Shown in pieces: positions 54,846 through 63,086 of a stretch of 64,000 nucleotides of DNA; within the stretch, counting starts at the first letter, position 1; every line of letters starts with the position of its first letter. Location of the stretch: the NCBI RefSeq assembly GCF_024105655.1, contig NZ_JAAAMH010000006.1, positions 62,001-126,000 of the forward strand. Direction: 5' to 3'. The translations under genes were made by a program, and so were the position numbers. Under the pieces are notes generated by a model, which did not search any database, had not been told where the DNA came from, and saw only the letters and a list, made by a program, of their open reading frames with translations. The DNA is from Aliihoeflea sp. 40Bstr573 (lineage in GTDB: Bacteria; Pseudomonadota; Alphaproteobacteria; Rhizobiales; Rhizobiaceae).

Positions 54846-55106
54846 ATGACTGAGAATCTACACCACGACAATCCTTTGACGAACGACGAGCTCGCGCATC
54901 TGGGCGAAGGCACTGTGGCCTACCTGCGCGAGATGGATTCGGACGATCTGCGCGGCAAGTTCCCCGGCATGCCGGAGATTGCCTCCGGGCTGCGCCTGTG
55001 GGCCGTGTTCGCCGCAGACGGCCGGCCGATCCTGCTGACAGACCAGCGTGAGACGGCGATCGCCGGCGCGATGCAGAACGATCTCGTTCCCGTCAGCATC
55101 CACTGA
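54846..55106 (+). CDS. DUF1150 family protein
   Basis: The 86-residue acidic protein matches DUF1150, a short alphaproteobacterial family nearly always downstream of hsp20. Recognisable blocks are GEGTVAYLREMDSDDLRGKFPG and LRLWAVFAADGRPILLTDQRETAIAGA. There is no signal peptide or catalytic motif, and its function is unknown; genetic linkage suggests help in protein quality control. An ideal AAGGAGG ribosome site precedes the ATG. It has its own EcfG-type promoter and is followed by a strong terminator. Confidence 0.88.
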   Translation: MTENLHHDNPLTNDELAHLGEGTVAYLREMDSDDLRGKFPGMPEIASGLRLWAVFAADGRPILLTDQRETAIAGAMQNDLVPVSIH

Positions 55107-55120
55107 TCACGTTCGGCCGA

Positions 55121-55162
55121 GCAGCCTGCAATCGATGCGTTCTGCGCTTGCCGCGGCTAAGT
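55121..55162 (+). repeat. Short GAGCAGC intergenic repeat (degenerate copy)
   Basis: GAGCAGCCTGCAATCGATGC starts a 42-base segment whose middle (CTGCGCTTGCCGCGGCT) resembles the copy at 62278-62327. The closing arm is decayed to GGCTAAG. It follows the DUF1150 stop by 14 bases. Confidence 0.4.
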
Positions 55163-55219
55163 TGCCGAGATGCGCTCCGCTGAGTTTTGCGAACGGCGCT
55201 GAACCCATGAAACGAAAAA

Positions 55220-55240
55220 GGCGGCTTCGAGCCGCCTTTT
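55220..55240. terminator. Bidirectional rho-independent terminator
   Basis: Five A, then GGCGGC, loop TTCGA, GCCGCC and six T, between the DUF1150 gene and the convergent ptsN. Confidence 0.9.
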
Positions 55241-55259
55241 TTGTGCCGCAAGAAAGCGT

Positions 55260-55724
55260 TCAGGCGGCGTTCGTGGTGGTGCTTTCAGAGAGCAAAGCGT
55301 GGATCGCGGAAGCGTCCGTCGTGCCCCTGAGCTTTGCGACCGTCTCGCTGTCGCGCAGCACGCGGGCCGTTCGCGACAGGGCCTTCAGGTGATCGGCGCC
55401 GGCGCTTTCGGGCGCCAGCAGCAGGAAGACCAGATCGACCGGCTGATCGTCCAGCGCCTCGAACTCGACCGGATGGTCGAGCCGGGCGAAGACGCCGGTA
55501 ATCCGGCTAATCCCCGGTAACTTGCCGTGCGGGATCGCGATGCCGTTGCCGACGCCGGTCGAGCCCAGGCGTTCGCGCTGCAGGATCGTGTCGAAGATTT
55601 CCCGCTCGGGCAGTCCGGTGATCGATGCCGCCTTTTCGGCCAGAAGCTGCAAAAGTTGCTTCTTCGAATTGGCCTTCAAGGCCGGCATCACTGCCGAAGC
55701 CTCGATCAGATCGCTCAGATCCAT
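55260..55724 (-). CDS. ptsN: Nitrogen-regulatory PTS enzyme IIA (IIA-Ntr)
   Basis: The 154-residue PTS EIIA type 2 domain has phospho-acceptor His66 in GNGIAIPHGKLPG. It receives phosphate from NPr and acts as a regulator, not in sugar uptake; in related bacteria it controls potassium uptake and carbon storage. It forms the conserved chain lptC-lptA-lptB-rpoN-hpf-ptsN on the minus strand and starts 48 bases after hpf. Confidence 0.94.
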   Translation of the reverse strand: MDLSDLIEASAVMPALKANSKKQLLQLLAEKAASITGLPEREIFDTILQRERLGSTGVGNGIAIPHGKLPGISRITGVFARLDHPVEFEALDDQPVDLVFLLLAPESAGADHLKALSRTARVLRDSETVAKLRGTTDASAIHALLSESTTTNAA

Positions 55725-55772
55725 TGGAAATCCTCTTGATCGCGCATCCGGCGGAACGCTTGGCGCCGGTGC

Positions 55773-56360
55773 CTAGTTCGTGTTCGCGCCCAAAGCCGAA
55801 GACGGGTCGATCCAGCCTATATTCCCGTCCGGGCGTCGATAGACGATGTTGACCGAATCGGTTCCCGCATTGAGGAAGACGACGACCGGCGTGTCCTTGG
55901 TGTCGAGTTCGATGACCGCTGTCGCGACCGACATGGTCTGCAGCGCCACGGTGGATTCGGCGACGACGGCCGGTGCATAGTCGTCCGGCACCTCGTCATC
56001 CTCGTCGGCGACCGGCGACATGATGCGATAGGCCATGTCGATGGCGTTCGCGCCGTTGGTGCCGGTATTGTGCGACTTCAGCCGGCGCTTGTAGCGGCGC
56101 AGGCGCTTTTCGATACGCTCGGCCGCGCCGTCGAAGGCGAGCTGCGGGTCCTGCGCCTGACCGGTCGCCTGCAGCACCATTCCGGTGTCGATATGGATCG
56201 AGCAGTCCGCGGTAAAGCGCGAGCCGGCCTTCTCGACGGTCACCCGCCCCGAGAATCCGCCGTCGAAATACTTGTCGACCGCGTCGCCGATACGGCTTTC
56301 GATCCGCGTGCGGAACGCATCGCCGATCTCCATGTGCTTTCCCGAAATGCGCAGACTCAT
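55773..56360 (-). CDS. hpf: Ribosome hibernation promoting factor, long form
   Basis: The 195-residue long HPF has an N-terminal S30AE domain (1-100; MSLRISGKHMEIGDAFRTRIE at the start) that blocks the decoding centre. A linker follows, then a C-terminal dimerisation domain (about 135-190; VVFLNAGTDSVNIVYRRPDGNIGWIDP) that joins two ribosomes into 100S particles. It works in stationary phase. The 234-base gap to rpoN is long enough for its own promoter, although the pair is conserved. Confidence 0.93.
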   Translation of the reverse strand: MSLRISGKHMEIGDAFRTRIESRIGDAVDKYFDGGFSGRVTVEKAGSRFTADCSIHIDTGMVLQATGQAQDPQLAFDGAAERIEKRLRRYKRRLKSHNTGTNGANAIDMAYRIMSPVADEDDEVPDDYAPAVVAESTVALQTMSVATAVIELDTKDTPVVVFLNAGTDSVNIVYRRPDGNIGWIDPSSALGANTN

Positions 56361-56594
56361 GACCTATCTGACCTTCTGTTCATGCTGACCGGGCCGTTGG
56401 TGACCCACTAGGGTACATAGGCGAGTGTATACCCGTCGCCAGCCTGCACAAGGTTTTCCGGCACCGTCTCCCCACGACGTCGGGGCCGGGCCGGAGGCGA
56501 ACATGCGCCGAAGACCGGCGGCATTTTCAGCCCCGGTCCATTGCGGCGCGGCTTCTAGTCCCTTAACGAAACCTTGTCAATGAAGGCCGGGAAT

Positions 56595-58091
56595 TCAGGC
56601 CGAAAGTGCCGCTCTCGCGCGCTTCTCGCGCCGGCGCTGAACGGAGGAGGCAAGGTTCATGCCTTCGCGGTATTTCGCCACTGTGCGCCGCGCGATGTCG
56701 ATTCCGTCCTGCTTGAGAATGTCCATGATCGCGTCGTCGGACAGGACATTCTCGGGGCTTTCGGCTTCGATCAGGGCGCGGATGCGGTCGCGCACCGCCT
56801 CCGACGAATGCGCGTCGCCACCGCCGGACGCCGCAATCGCGACGGTGAAGAAATAGCGGAACTCGAAGACGCCGCGCGGCGTCATCATGAACTTGTTCGA
56901 CGTCACGCGGCTGACGGTGGATTCGTGCATGCCGATCGCGTCGGCGACGGTCTTGAGGTTCAAGGGGCGAAGACGGCGTACGCCGTGGGCGAGGAACGCG
57001 TCCTGCTGGCGCACGATCTCCGTCGCGACCTTCAAGATGGTGCGCGCGCGCTGGTCGAGCGAGCGGACCAGCCAGTTGGCGCTCTGCAGGCATTCGGAGA
57101 CGAAGTCGCGGTCCTCGCGCTGGCGCGCCCCGCGCGTGACCGTCGCGGCATAGGATTGGTTGACGAGGACGCGCGGCAGGGCGTCGGGATTGAGATCGAT
57201 GGCCCAGCTTCCGTCGGGTGCGGCCCGCACGACGACGTCTGGCTTGATGATTTCGGCCGTGTCCACGACAAAGGCGAGACCGGGCTTGGGATCGAGGCCG
57301 CGCAGCTCGGCCAGCATGTCCAGAAGGTCTGCCTCGTCGACGCCGCACAGCTTCTTCAGCGTCGCGAAATCGCGCCGGGCGACGAGTTCGAGATGGGCGA
57401 CCATCGCCGCCATGGCGGGATCGAGCCGGTCGCGCGCGGCAAGCTGCAGGGCAAGGCACTCGGCAAGGTCACGGGCAAAGAGACCTGCCGGATCGAAGCG
57501 CTGGCAAAGGCCCAGAACGCGGCTGGCATCGGCGTGCGGCACACCGAGCCGTTCGGCGATGTCGTCGAGGTCGGCGCGCATGTAGCCGTCCTCGTCGAGC
57601 GCGTCGCAGAGTTCTGCGGCGATGACGCGGTCCTGCGGCGAGCGGATCGAGAGCGCGATCTGCTCGCGCACATGCTGGCGAAGATCGGGCCTGCCGGGCG
57701 CGAAATCGAAGCTGTCGAACCCGCTGTCGGCCGCGCCGGGCGAAGATGAACTGGCGGAGGACGAAAGGGCTGCAAGGCCGGGCTCGTCGGGGAAGACGTT
57801 CTCGATCGATGTGTCGAGCTGATCGGCCATGCGCTGGGAACTCGATCCGTCGCTCGCCTCGAACCATTCGTCGACGCCGTCCTCGGAGGAGGGCTCGTGG
57901 TGCGGCGCCTCCTCATCGGGCGCGTCCTCGGCTTCTGCCCGTTCGAGCAGCGGATTGCGCTCGATTTCCTCATCGATGAACTTTTCGAGTTCGAGCTGGG
58001 TGAATTGCAGAAGGCGGATCGACTGCAGCAATTGCGGCGTCATCACCAGCGATTGCGACTGCCTTAGCTGAAGTCTGGCTCCAAGCCCCAT
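56595..58091 (-). CDS. rpoN: RNA polymerase sigma-54 factor
   Basis: The 498-residue alternative sigma factor has an N-terminal activator-interacting region (LQLRQSQSLVMTPQLLQSIRLL), an acidic Ser-rich linker (55-120), a core-binding domain, a helix-turn-helix near 370-400 (LKTVADAIGMHESTVSRV) and the diagnostic RpoN box ARRTVAKYREG (467-477), which reads the -24 element. The ATG at 58091 gives the correct N-terminus after GGGGCGAG. It directs nitrogen, dicarboxylate and other activator-dependent genes. A possible sigma-70 promoter lies upstream at 58138-58168. Confidence 0.97.
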   Translation of the reverse strand: MGLGARLQLRQSQSLVMTPQLLQSIRLLQFTQLELEKFIDEEIERNPLLERAEAEDAPDEEAPHHEPSSEDGVDEWFEASDGSSSQRMADQLDTSIENVFPDEPGLAALSSSASSSSPGAADSGFDSFDFAPGRPDLRQHVREQIALSIRSPQDRVIAAELCDALDEDGYMRADLDDIAERLGVPHADASRVLGLCQRFDPAGLFARDLAECLALQLAARDRLDPAMAAMVAHLELVARRDFATLKKLCGVDEADLLDMLAELRGLDPKPGLAFVVDTAEIIKPDVVVRAAPDGSWAIDLNPDALPRVLVNQSYAATVTRGARQREDRDFVSECLQSANWLVRSLDQRARTILKVATEIVRQQDAFLAHGVRRLRPLNLKTVADAIGMHESTVSRVTSNKFMMTPRGVFEFRYFFTVAIAASGGGDAHSSEAVRDRIRALIEAESPENVLSDDAIMDILKQDGIDIARRTVAKYREGMNLASSVQRRREKRARAALSA

Positions 58092-58137
58092 CTCGCCCCG
58101 ATCCCGTAAGGGCCGTTTTCGGCCTCTCGTCTGAGCG

Positions 58138-58168
58138 ATAACAAACTGGCCCGGGACTTGCTTGTCAA
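58138..58168 (-). promoter_or_regulatory. Possible housekeeping promoter of rpoN
   Basis: On the minus strand TTGACA (58168-58163) is followed after 18-19 bases by TTGTTA/TGTTAT (ending near 58138), about 47 bases before the rpoN start. The -35 is perfect; the spacer is slightly long. Confidence 0.4.
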
Positions 58169-58200
58169 GCCGATTGGGCTTTGGTGAAGTCGAAATCCGG

Positions 58201-58983
58201 CTAAAGGGTAAAGCCTTCACCCAGATAAAGGCGGCGCACGTCGGGATTGGCGACGATTTCGGCCGGGCGGCCATGGGTGAGGACCTGGCCGGCGTGGATG
58301 ATGTAGGCGCGGTCGATGAGGCCGAGGGTCTCGCGCACGTTATGGTCGGTGACGAGCACGCCGATGCCGCGCGAGGTCAACTGACGCACGAGATGCTGGA
58401 TGTCGGAGACGGCGATCGGGTCCACGCCGGCGAAGGGCTCGTCTAGCAGCATGAAATTGGGCTTGGAGGCCAGCGCGCGTGCGATCTCGAGGCGCCGCCG
58501 CTCCCCGCCCGACAGCGCGATCGAGGCGGACTTGCGCAGGTGCGAGATGTGGAACTCCTCGAGCAGTTCGTCGAGCCGCTCCTCGCGCACCTTGCGGTTC
58601 TTCTCGGTAACCTCGAGGATGCCGCGAATGTTCTGCTCGACGGTCAGCCCACGGAAGATCGAGGCCTCCTGCGGCAGATAGCCGATGCCGAGCCGCGCGC
58701 GACGGTACATCGGCAACGAGGTGACGTCGTTTCCGTCGATCTCGATCGTCCCCTGATCGACCGGGACGAGGCCTGTCACCATGTAGAAGCAGGTGGTCTT
58801 GCCGGCGCCGTTTGGTCCAAGCAACCCGACGGCCTCACCGGCGCGAACGCCGATGGAAACGCCCGAGACAACCTGACGGCCCTTGTAGCTCTTCGTCAGC
58901 CCGCGCGCGATCAGCGTGCCCTTGAAGCGGCGCGGATCGATCGTGCTGGCTGTCGTGGCCGCGGCTTCCGGACGGTTGAGCAT
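58201..58983 (-). CDS. lptB: LPS export ABC transporter ATPase LptB
   Basis: The 260-residue ATPase of the LptB2FGC complex energises lipopolysaccharide transport from the inner to the outer membrane. It has Walker [11 protein letters not shown]-loop LPQEASIF, signature LSGGE, Walker B FMLLDEP and switch His in VTDHNVRE. It starts 9 bases after the lptA stop. The N-terminal 20 residues are an extra Ala/Thr-rich extension compared with E. coli LptB. Confidence 0.95.
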   Translation of the reverse strand: MLNRPEAAATTASTIDPRRFKGTLIARGLTKSYKGRQVVSGVSIGVRAGEAVGLLGPNGAGKTTCFYMVTGLVPVDQGTIEIDGNDVTSLPMYRRARLGIGYLPQEASIFRGLTVEQNIRGILEVTEKNRKVREERLDELLEEFHISHLRKSASIALSGGERRRLEIARALASKPNFMLLDEPFAGVDPIAVSDIQHLVRQLTSRGIGVLVTDHNVRETLGLIDRAYIIHAGQVLTHGRPAEIVANPDVRRLYLGEGFTL

Positions 58984-58992
58984 GGTTCTCGC

Positions 58993-59571
58993 TTACTGTC
59001 TTTGCGAGCCGGGTTGCAGCAGCATGCGCACGCGCCCGCCGCCCTCGTTGCCGCAGCCATCGAGATTCGCAACGCCGGTGTTCATCTGCACGGTGAGCTG
59101 GCAGCCGACGATGACATTCTCGCCCTCCGTCAGCACGACCTCGCGGCCCGAAAGGGTCAGGAGCTCTGTGCCCATGTCGAACGTGCCCCGGTCGCCGGTC
59201 GCGACCTGGCTTGCGGTCTGGATGTAGACGGTGTCCTCGACCTCGATGCGCTCAATGTCGGAGGCTCCGGTCGTCGGGGTGGATGCGCCGGTAGAGCCGT
59301 CGCTGACGTAGTGGACGACCATGCGGCCTGCGCGCAGCGTCGTCTCGCCCTGCACGACCTGGACGTTGCCGGTGAAGACCGCGGTACCGTCATTGTCGCG
59401 CACCTCAAGCCGGTCGCTCTCGATCTCGATTGGCTGGTCGCCGTCGAGCTGGAGGCCCGACATCCGGCTCTCCTGCTGCGAAAATGCCGGCTGCGCCATG
59501 GCGAGCGCGAACGCGACGACGGCAAATCCAGCAAGCGCCTGGCCGCAAATCCCCCTCATCCCCGTCCTCAT
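58993..59571 (-). CDS. lptA: LPS transport periplasmic protein LptA
   Basis: The 192-residue periplasmic protein has a signal peptide (cleaved about residue 31, AFSQQ) and one OstA/LptA beta-jellyroll (about 45-170; PIEIESDRLEVRDNDGTAVFTGNVQVVQGETTL) that forms the LPS bridge. Its start overlaps the lptC stop by one base. Two cysteines near the C-terminus (VGCQLTV, LDGCGNE) could form a disulfide, which is common in alphaproteobacterial LptA. Confidence 0.93.
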   Translation of the reverse strand: MRTGMRGICGQALAGFAVVAFALAMAQPAFSQQESRMSGLQLDGDQPIEIESDRLEVRDNDGTAVFTGNVQVVQGETTLRAGRMVVHYVSDGSTGASTPTTGASDIERIEVEDTVYIQTASQVATGDRGTFDMGTELLTLSGREVVLTEGENVIVGCQLTVQMNTGVANLDGCGNEGGGRVRMLLQPGSQRQ

Positions 59572-60224
59572 TATTGCGTCACCCCTTTGGTGTTGGACGC
59601 GGATTGCAGTTTTTCGCCATTGATGCGCATGCGCACCCGGTTCTCGAAAATCAGGACCGCGCCGTCATCGGCGATTTGCATGGAGTCGGCGGTAACGTGC
59701 GTCCCGTCAAGATCAATTTCGACCGGATCGCTGGTTTGCAGCGCTCCGGTCGAGATGTCGACGATGGCCGACTGGAACTGTGCGTTGATGCCCTTCTCGG
59801 TCCGGACCGTCATCGGGCTGGTAACGTCGAGGCGGTTGGCGGCGCGGTCGAACGTACCGGTTTCGGTGATGACCGTGACCCAGTCGTCGCCTTCGAGCGG
59901 CAGCCGTGCGTTGATTTCCTCAAGGTCGATCCGGTCGCCCTGGCCGATCACCTGCGAGGCTCGCGCCGCGCTCATCGAATAGGGGCGGTTGTCGGAAGTG
60001 AAGCCGTCGAGCTTTGGATTCTGCATGACGAGGCGGCCGTCCTCCACCGAGGTCGAGCCGAGTTGGAAGCCGATGGAACCCGGCGACGAAAGCCAGGCAG
60101 CGGCAACGAAGACGACGCCGAGCGCAGCGGCGCCAACCGGCAGTGCGATCTTGAGGAACCGAACCCGGCTGGAATGGCGCTGGGCGCGCGCGAAAAGGTC
60201 GTCCGGCCTTGAAACGTCACTCAT
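59571..60224 (-). CDS. lptC: LPS export protein LptC
   Basis: The 217-residue bitopic protein has a cytoplasmic N-terminus, one membrane helix (about 25-46) and a periplasmic LptC jellyroll (60-205; LDGFTSDNRPYSMSAARASQ is the family hallmark). It passes LPS from LptFG to LptA. It is the first gene of the lptC-lptA-lptB-rpoN group. The ATG at 60224 has an AGAGG site. The 292-base divergent gap to sppA shows no gene. Confidence 0.92.
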   Translation of the reverse strand: MSDVSRPDDLFARAQRHSSRVRFLKIALPVGAAALGVVFVAAAWLSSPGSIGFQLGSTSVEDGRLVMQNPKLDGFTSDNRPYSMSAARASQVIGQGDRIDLEEINARLPLEGDDWVTVITETGTFDRAANRLDVTSPMTVRTEKGINAQFQSAIVDISTGALQTSDPVEIDLDGTHVTADSMQIADDGAVLIFENRVRMRINGEKLQSASNTKGVTQ

Positions 60225-60516
60225 GTCGAAACCTCTGCCGGGGCAATCGATCCGACCCCGATATCTATCCCCGATGCCTGTGGCATCCGGTGATGGCTGA
60301 ATTCTTCGTTCCCATGACGCCATTTGACTGAAGCATTGGTGAACGAAATCTTCCAGCAGCCTGAATAAGCACCCAATATGGTGATTTTCCGGCTATTGAA
60401 CAGGGGTGCCCGTCACGCAAGGTGAAGGGCATCGGGTCGCACCGCCAGCAGTGCTCCCTTCTATCGCCCTCCGCCTTGGGGTAGAAAGGGCTTGCAAGCA
60501 AGAAGGACAAGGTGGC

Positions 60517-61485
60517 ATGGCCGCACGAGCCGACGACCTGATCGACCGCAGACGCCTGCGGCGCAAGCTTTCATTCTGGCGCGTCGCCGCGATCCTGCTC
60601 GTCGCCGCGATCGTGATCGCGACCACAAGCTATTTCTGGCGTGACGGCGCGGGGGCGGGCATGGACCACATCGCCCGCATCAAGATCGAAGGCACGATCA
60701 CCGAGGACGAGGAACTGCTGGAGCGTCTCGAGCGCGTGCAGGAATCCGCCACGGTCAAGGGCGTCATCTTGCACATCAACTCACCCGGCGGCACGACCGC
60801 CGGCGGCGAGGCCGTGTTCGAGGCCGTGCGCAGGCTGGCGGTCGAAAAGCCCGTCGTCGCTCAGGTCGGGACGCTTGCCGCCTCTGCAGGATACATGATC
60901 GCCAGCGCCGCAGACCACATCGTCGCGCGCCAGTCCTCGATCGTCGGCTCGATCGGGGTCTTGTTCCAGTATCCCGACGTCACGGAGCTGATGGACAATA
61001 TCGGGATCAAGGTCGATGGCGTGAAATCCTCGCCGCTGAAGGCCGAGCCCTCGCCCTTCACGCCGACGACCGAAGAGGAGCGTGCGATGATCCGCGCCCT
61101 CGTCATGGACAGCTACGACTGGTTCGTCGGCCTCGTTCAGGATCGCCGCCCGCTCGACCGCGCCGAGGTACTGGCGCTGGCCGACGGGTCGATCTTCACC
61201 GGCCGGCAGGCGCTCGAAAGCAGGTTGGTCGACAGCCTTGGCGGCGAGGAGGAAGCGGTGCGCTGGCTCGGGACACGCGGCGTCGATGGCGAACTCGACG
61301 TCGTCGAGTGGAAGCCGCGCAACCAGGGCGGCTGGTGGGGCGTGGGGTCGCAGGCGACGATCGTCTCGCTCTTCGGGCTCGACCGCCTTGCCGATCAGCT
61401 TTTGGTCCGCGCCGGACTGGAACCCTTGTTTCTTGACGGGCTTGTATCGGTCTGGCAACCTCGCTCCTCATCGACGGCCGACTAA
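60517..61485 (+). CDS. sppA: Signal peptide peptidase SppA
   Basis: The 322-residue short (single-domain) SppA is anchored by one helix (22-39) with its active site outside. The catalytic dyad is Ser123 in GTLAASAGYMIAS and Lys175 in SSPLKAEPSPF, both typical. It degrades cleaved signal peptides in the membrane. The ATG at 60517 follows AAGGACAAGG. It precedes ihfB, as in most alphaproteobacteria. Confidence 0.94.
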   Translation: MAARADDLIDRRRLRRKLSFWRVAAILLVAAIVIATTSYFWRDGAGAGMDHIARIKIEGTITEDEELLERLERVQESATVKGVILHINSPGGTTAGGEAVFEAVRRLAVEKPVVAQVGTLAASAGYMIASAADHIVARQSSIVGSIGVLFQYPDVTELMDNIGIKVDGVKSSPLKAEPSPFTPTTEEERAMIRALVMDSYDWFVGLVQDRRPLDRAEVLALADGSIFTGRQALESRLVDSLGGEEEAVRWLGTRGVDGELDVVEWKPRNQGGWWGVGSQATIVSLFGLDRLADQLLVRAGLEPLFLDGLVSVWQPRSSSTAD

Positions 61486-61640
61486 AAATTTAATGAAATC
61501 ATTCGGCTAGAGGATCGGGCCAGAGAGTGGTAACCGGTTTTGCGGATCGGCCCGGTGGCGGGTCGGTGATGCGGATCGTCTCGAACCTCGACGAGGAGGC
61601 CGGCGATCCCAATGCGGCGGGTCCTGGAGAGGGATGGACA

Positions 61641-61925
61641 ATGATCAAATCCGAACTGGTGCAGACGATTGCCAACCGCAATCCGCATCTTTTCCTGCGC
61701 GACGTGGAAAATATCGTCAACGCGATCTTCGACGAGATCACCGAGGCCTTGGCACAGGGCAACCGCGTGGAACTGCGTGGATTCGGCGCATTTTCGGTCA
61801 AGAACCGGCCGGCCCGCGTGGGGCGGAACCCGCGCACGGGCGAGGCCGTTGAAGTCGAGGAAAAATGGGTCCCCTTCTTCAAGACCGGCAAGGAACTGCG
61901 CGAGCGCCTGAATACCGACGCCTGA
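61641..61925 (+). CDS. ihfB: Integration host factor subunit beta
   Basis: The 94-residue DNA-bending protein begins [18 protein letters not shown] and has the HU/IHF signature [22 protein letters not shown] with the intercalating Pro of NPRTG. With IhfA it bends DNA sharply at sigma-54 promoters, which suits the nearby rpoN. An upstream in-frame ATG would add 38 unrelated residues; the GGAGAGG site before 61641 decides the start. Confidence 0.95.
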   Translation: MIKSELVQTIANRNPHLFLRDVENIVNAIFDEITEALAQGNRVELRGFGAFSVKNRPARVGRNPRTGEAVEVEEKWVPFFKTGKELRERLNTDA

Positions 61926-61951
61926 GCCTCAAGCCGCCAAACGGAGCACGC

Positions 61952-62257
61952 ATGCGCAAATTCCTCGGTCTCGCCATCTATCTTCCGATTGCGATCATTC
62001 TGATCGCGCTTGCAGTGGCGAACCGCGGCTGGGTGCCGTTCTCGCTCGACCCGTTCAACGCCGACCATCCGGCGCTGACCTTCGAAGCGCCGCTCTTCGT
62101 GCTTTTGTTCCTGACGCTGGTGGTGGGCATGTTCCTGGGGTCGATCGCGACCTGGCTGCGCCAGGCCCCCTATCGCAAGATGGCGCGCCAGCACCGCGCC
62201 CAACAGCCCGAATCCACCGACGCCACCGGAAAGGTCGTGGCACGCCCGCGCGCCTGA
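61952..62257 (+). CDS. lapA: LapA/DUF1049 family membrane protein
   Basis: The 101-residue protein has two membrane helices (about 5-24 and 43-66) with the LapA motif ALAVANRGWVPFSLDPFN between them and a basic cytoplasmic tail. In enterobacteria LapA works with LapB on LPS assembly and LpxC control; here the partner is not visible. It starts 26 bases after ihfB and is in the same unit. Confidence 0.85.
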   Translation: MRKFLGLAIYLPIAIILIALAVANRGWVPFSLDPFNADHPALTFEAPLFVLLFLTLVVGMFLGSIATWLRQAPYRKMARQHRAQQPESTDATGKVVARPRA

Positions 62258-62277
62258 GCTGCGCTGATGTGCAGGCC

Positions 62278-62327
62278 TGAGCAGCCTGCAAATGGACGCT
62301 TTCGCGCTTTCGCGCTTCCGCTGCTCA
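62278..62327. repeat. Short GAGCAGC inverted repeat
   Basis: TGAGCAGC and GCTGCTCA form perfect 8-base ends 34 bases apart, enclosing a TTTCGCGC-rich core. It lies between the convergent lapA and HAD genes, and a decayed relative is at 55121-55162. It may double as a terminator. Confidence 0.5.
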
Positions 62328-62352
62328 AGCGCCCAAGCCTGGGGCGCGCCGG

Positions 62353-63057
62353 TTACCCTGAGATTTCGTTGATCAGCGCGGTGAGGCCCGAAAGATCGGG
62401 CATCTCGCGAAAGCGCGGATGGGCCTGCGGCTTGTCGGCGTGCTCGAAGCTCCAGGTCAGTTCGTGCGGGACGTAGACGCCCCAGCTTCCGGCGCCAAGA
62501 GCTGGCAGCACGTCCGATTTCAGCGAACTGCCGATCATCATCGCGGCCGACGGATCGTGTCCGCCAGCGGAGAAGATGCGCGCATAGGTCGCCTCGCTCT
62601 TGTCCGAGACGATCTCGACCGCGTCGAAATGCTCGCCCAGCCCGGAAGCGGCCAGTTTGCGCTCCTGGTCGAAAAGGTCGCCCTTGGTTATGAGAACGAG
62701 GCGGTAGCGGCCGGCGAGCGCCTCCAGCGCTTCGGTGGCATGCGGCAACGTCTCGACCGGATGGCGCAGCATCTCACGCCCGGCTGCGAGGAGCTTCGCG
62801 ATGGTCTGCGCGTCCACCTTGCCTTCGGTTACCTCGATCGCGGTCTCGATCATCGACAGGGTGAAGCCCTTGATGCCAAAGCCGTAATGCCCAAGATTGC
62901 GCTTCTCGGCATCGAGCAGGCGCTGGGTCAGAACCTCCTTGTGCGCATGATCGGCGAGGAGTTCGACGAAATGCGCCTCGGTCATGCGGAAGAACTGCTC
63001 GTTCTGCCACAGCGTGTCGTCGGCGTCGAAGCCGATGGTGGTGAGTGCGCGTGTCAT
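62353..63057 (-). CDS. HAD family hydrolase
   Basis: The 234-residue phosphatase-like protein has motif I FDADDTLW (nucleophile Asp11, acid/base Asp13), motif II Thr in VLITKGD, and motif III/IV around Lys and GSSLKSDVLPA. A helical cap lies between residues 20 and 95. The DADDTLW group is close to YjjG/phosphoglycolate phosphatase-like enzymes. Substrate unknown. It is divergent from the methyltransferase gene with a 29-base gap. Confidence 0.88.
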   Translation of the reverse strand: MTRALTTIGFDADDTLWQNEQFFRMTEAHFVELLADHAHKEVLTQRLLDAEKRNLGHYGFGIKGFTLSMIETAIEVTEGKVDAQTIAKLLAAGREMLRHPVETLPHATEALEALAGRYRLVLITKGDLFDQERKLAASGLGEHFDAVEIVSDKSEATYARIFSAGGHDPSAAMMIGSSLKSDVLPALGAGSWGVYVPHELTWSFEHADKPQAHPRFREMPDLSGLTALINEISG

Positions 63058-63086
63058 CTGCCTTTCCTTGCGAATGCCGCGCCTCT

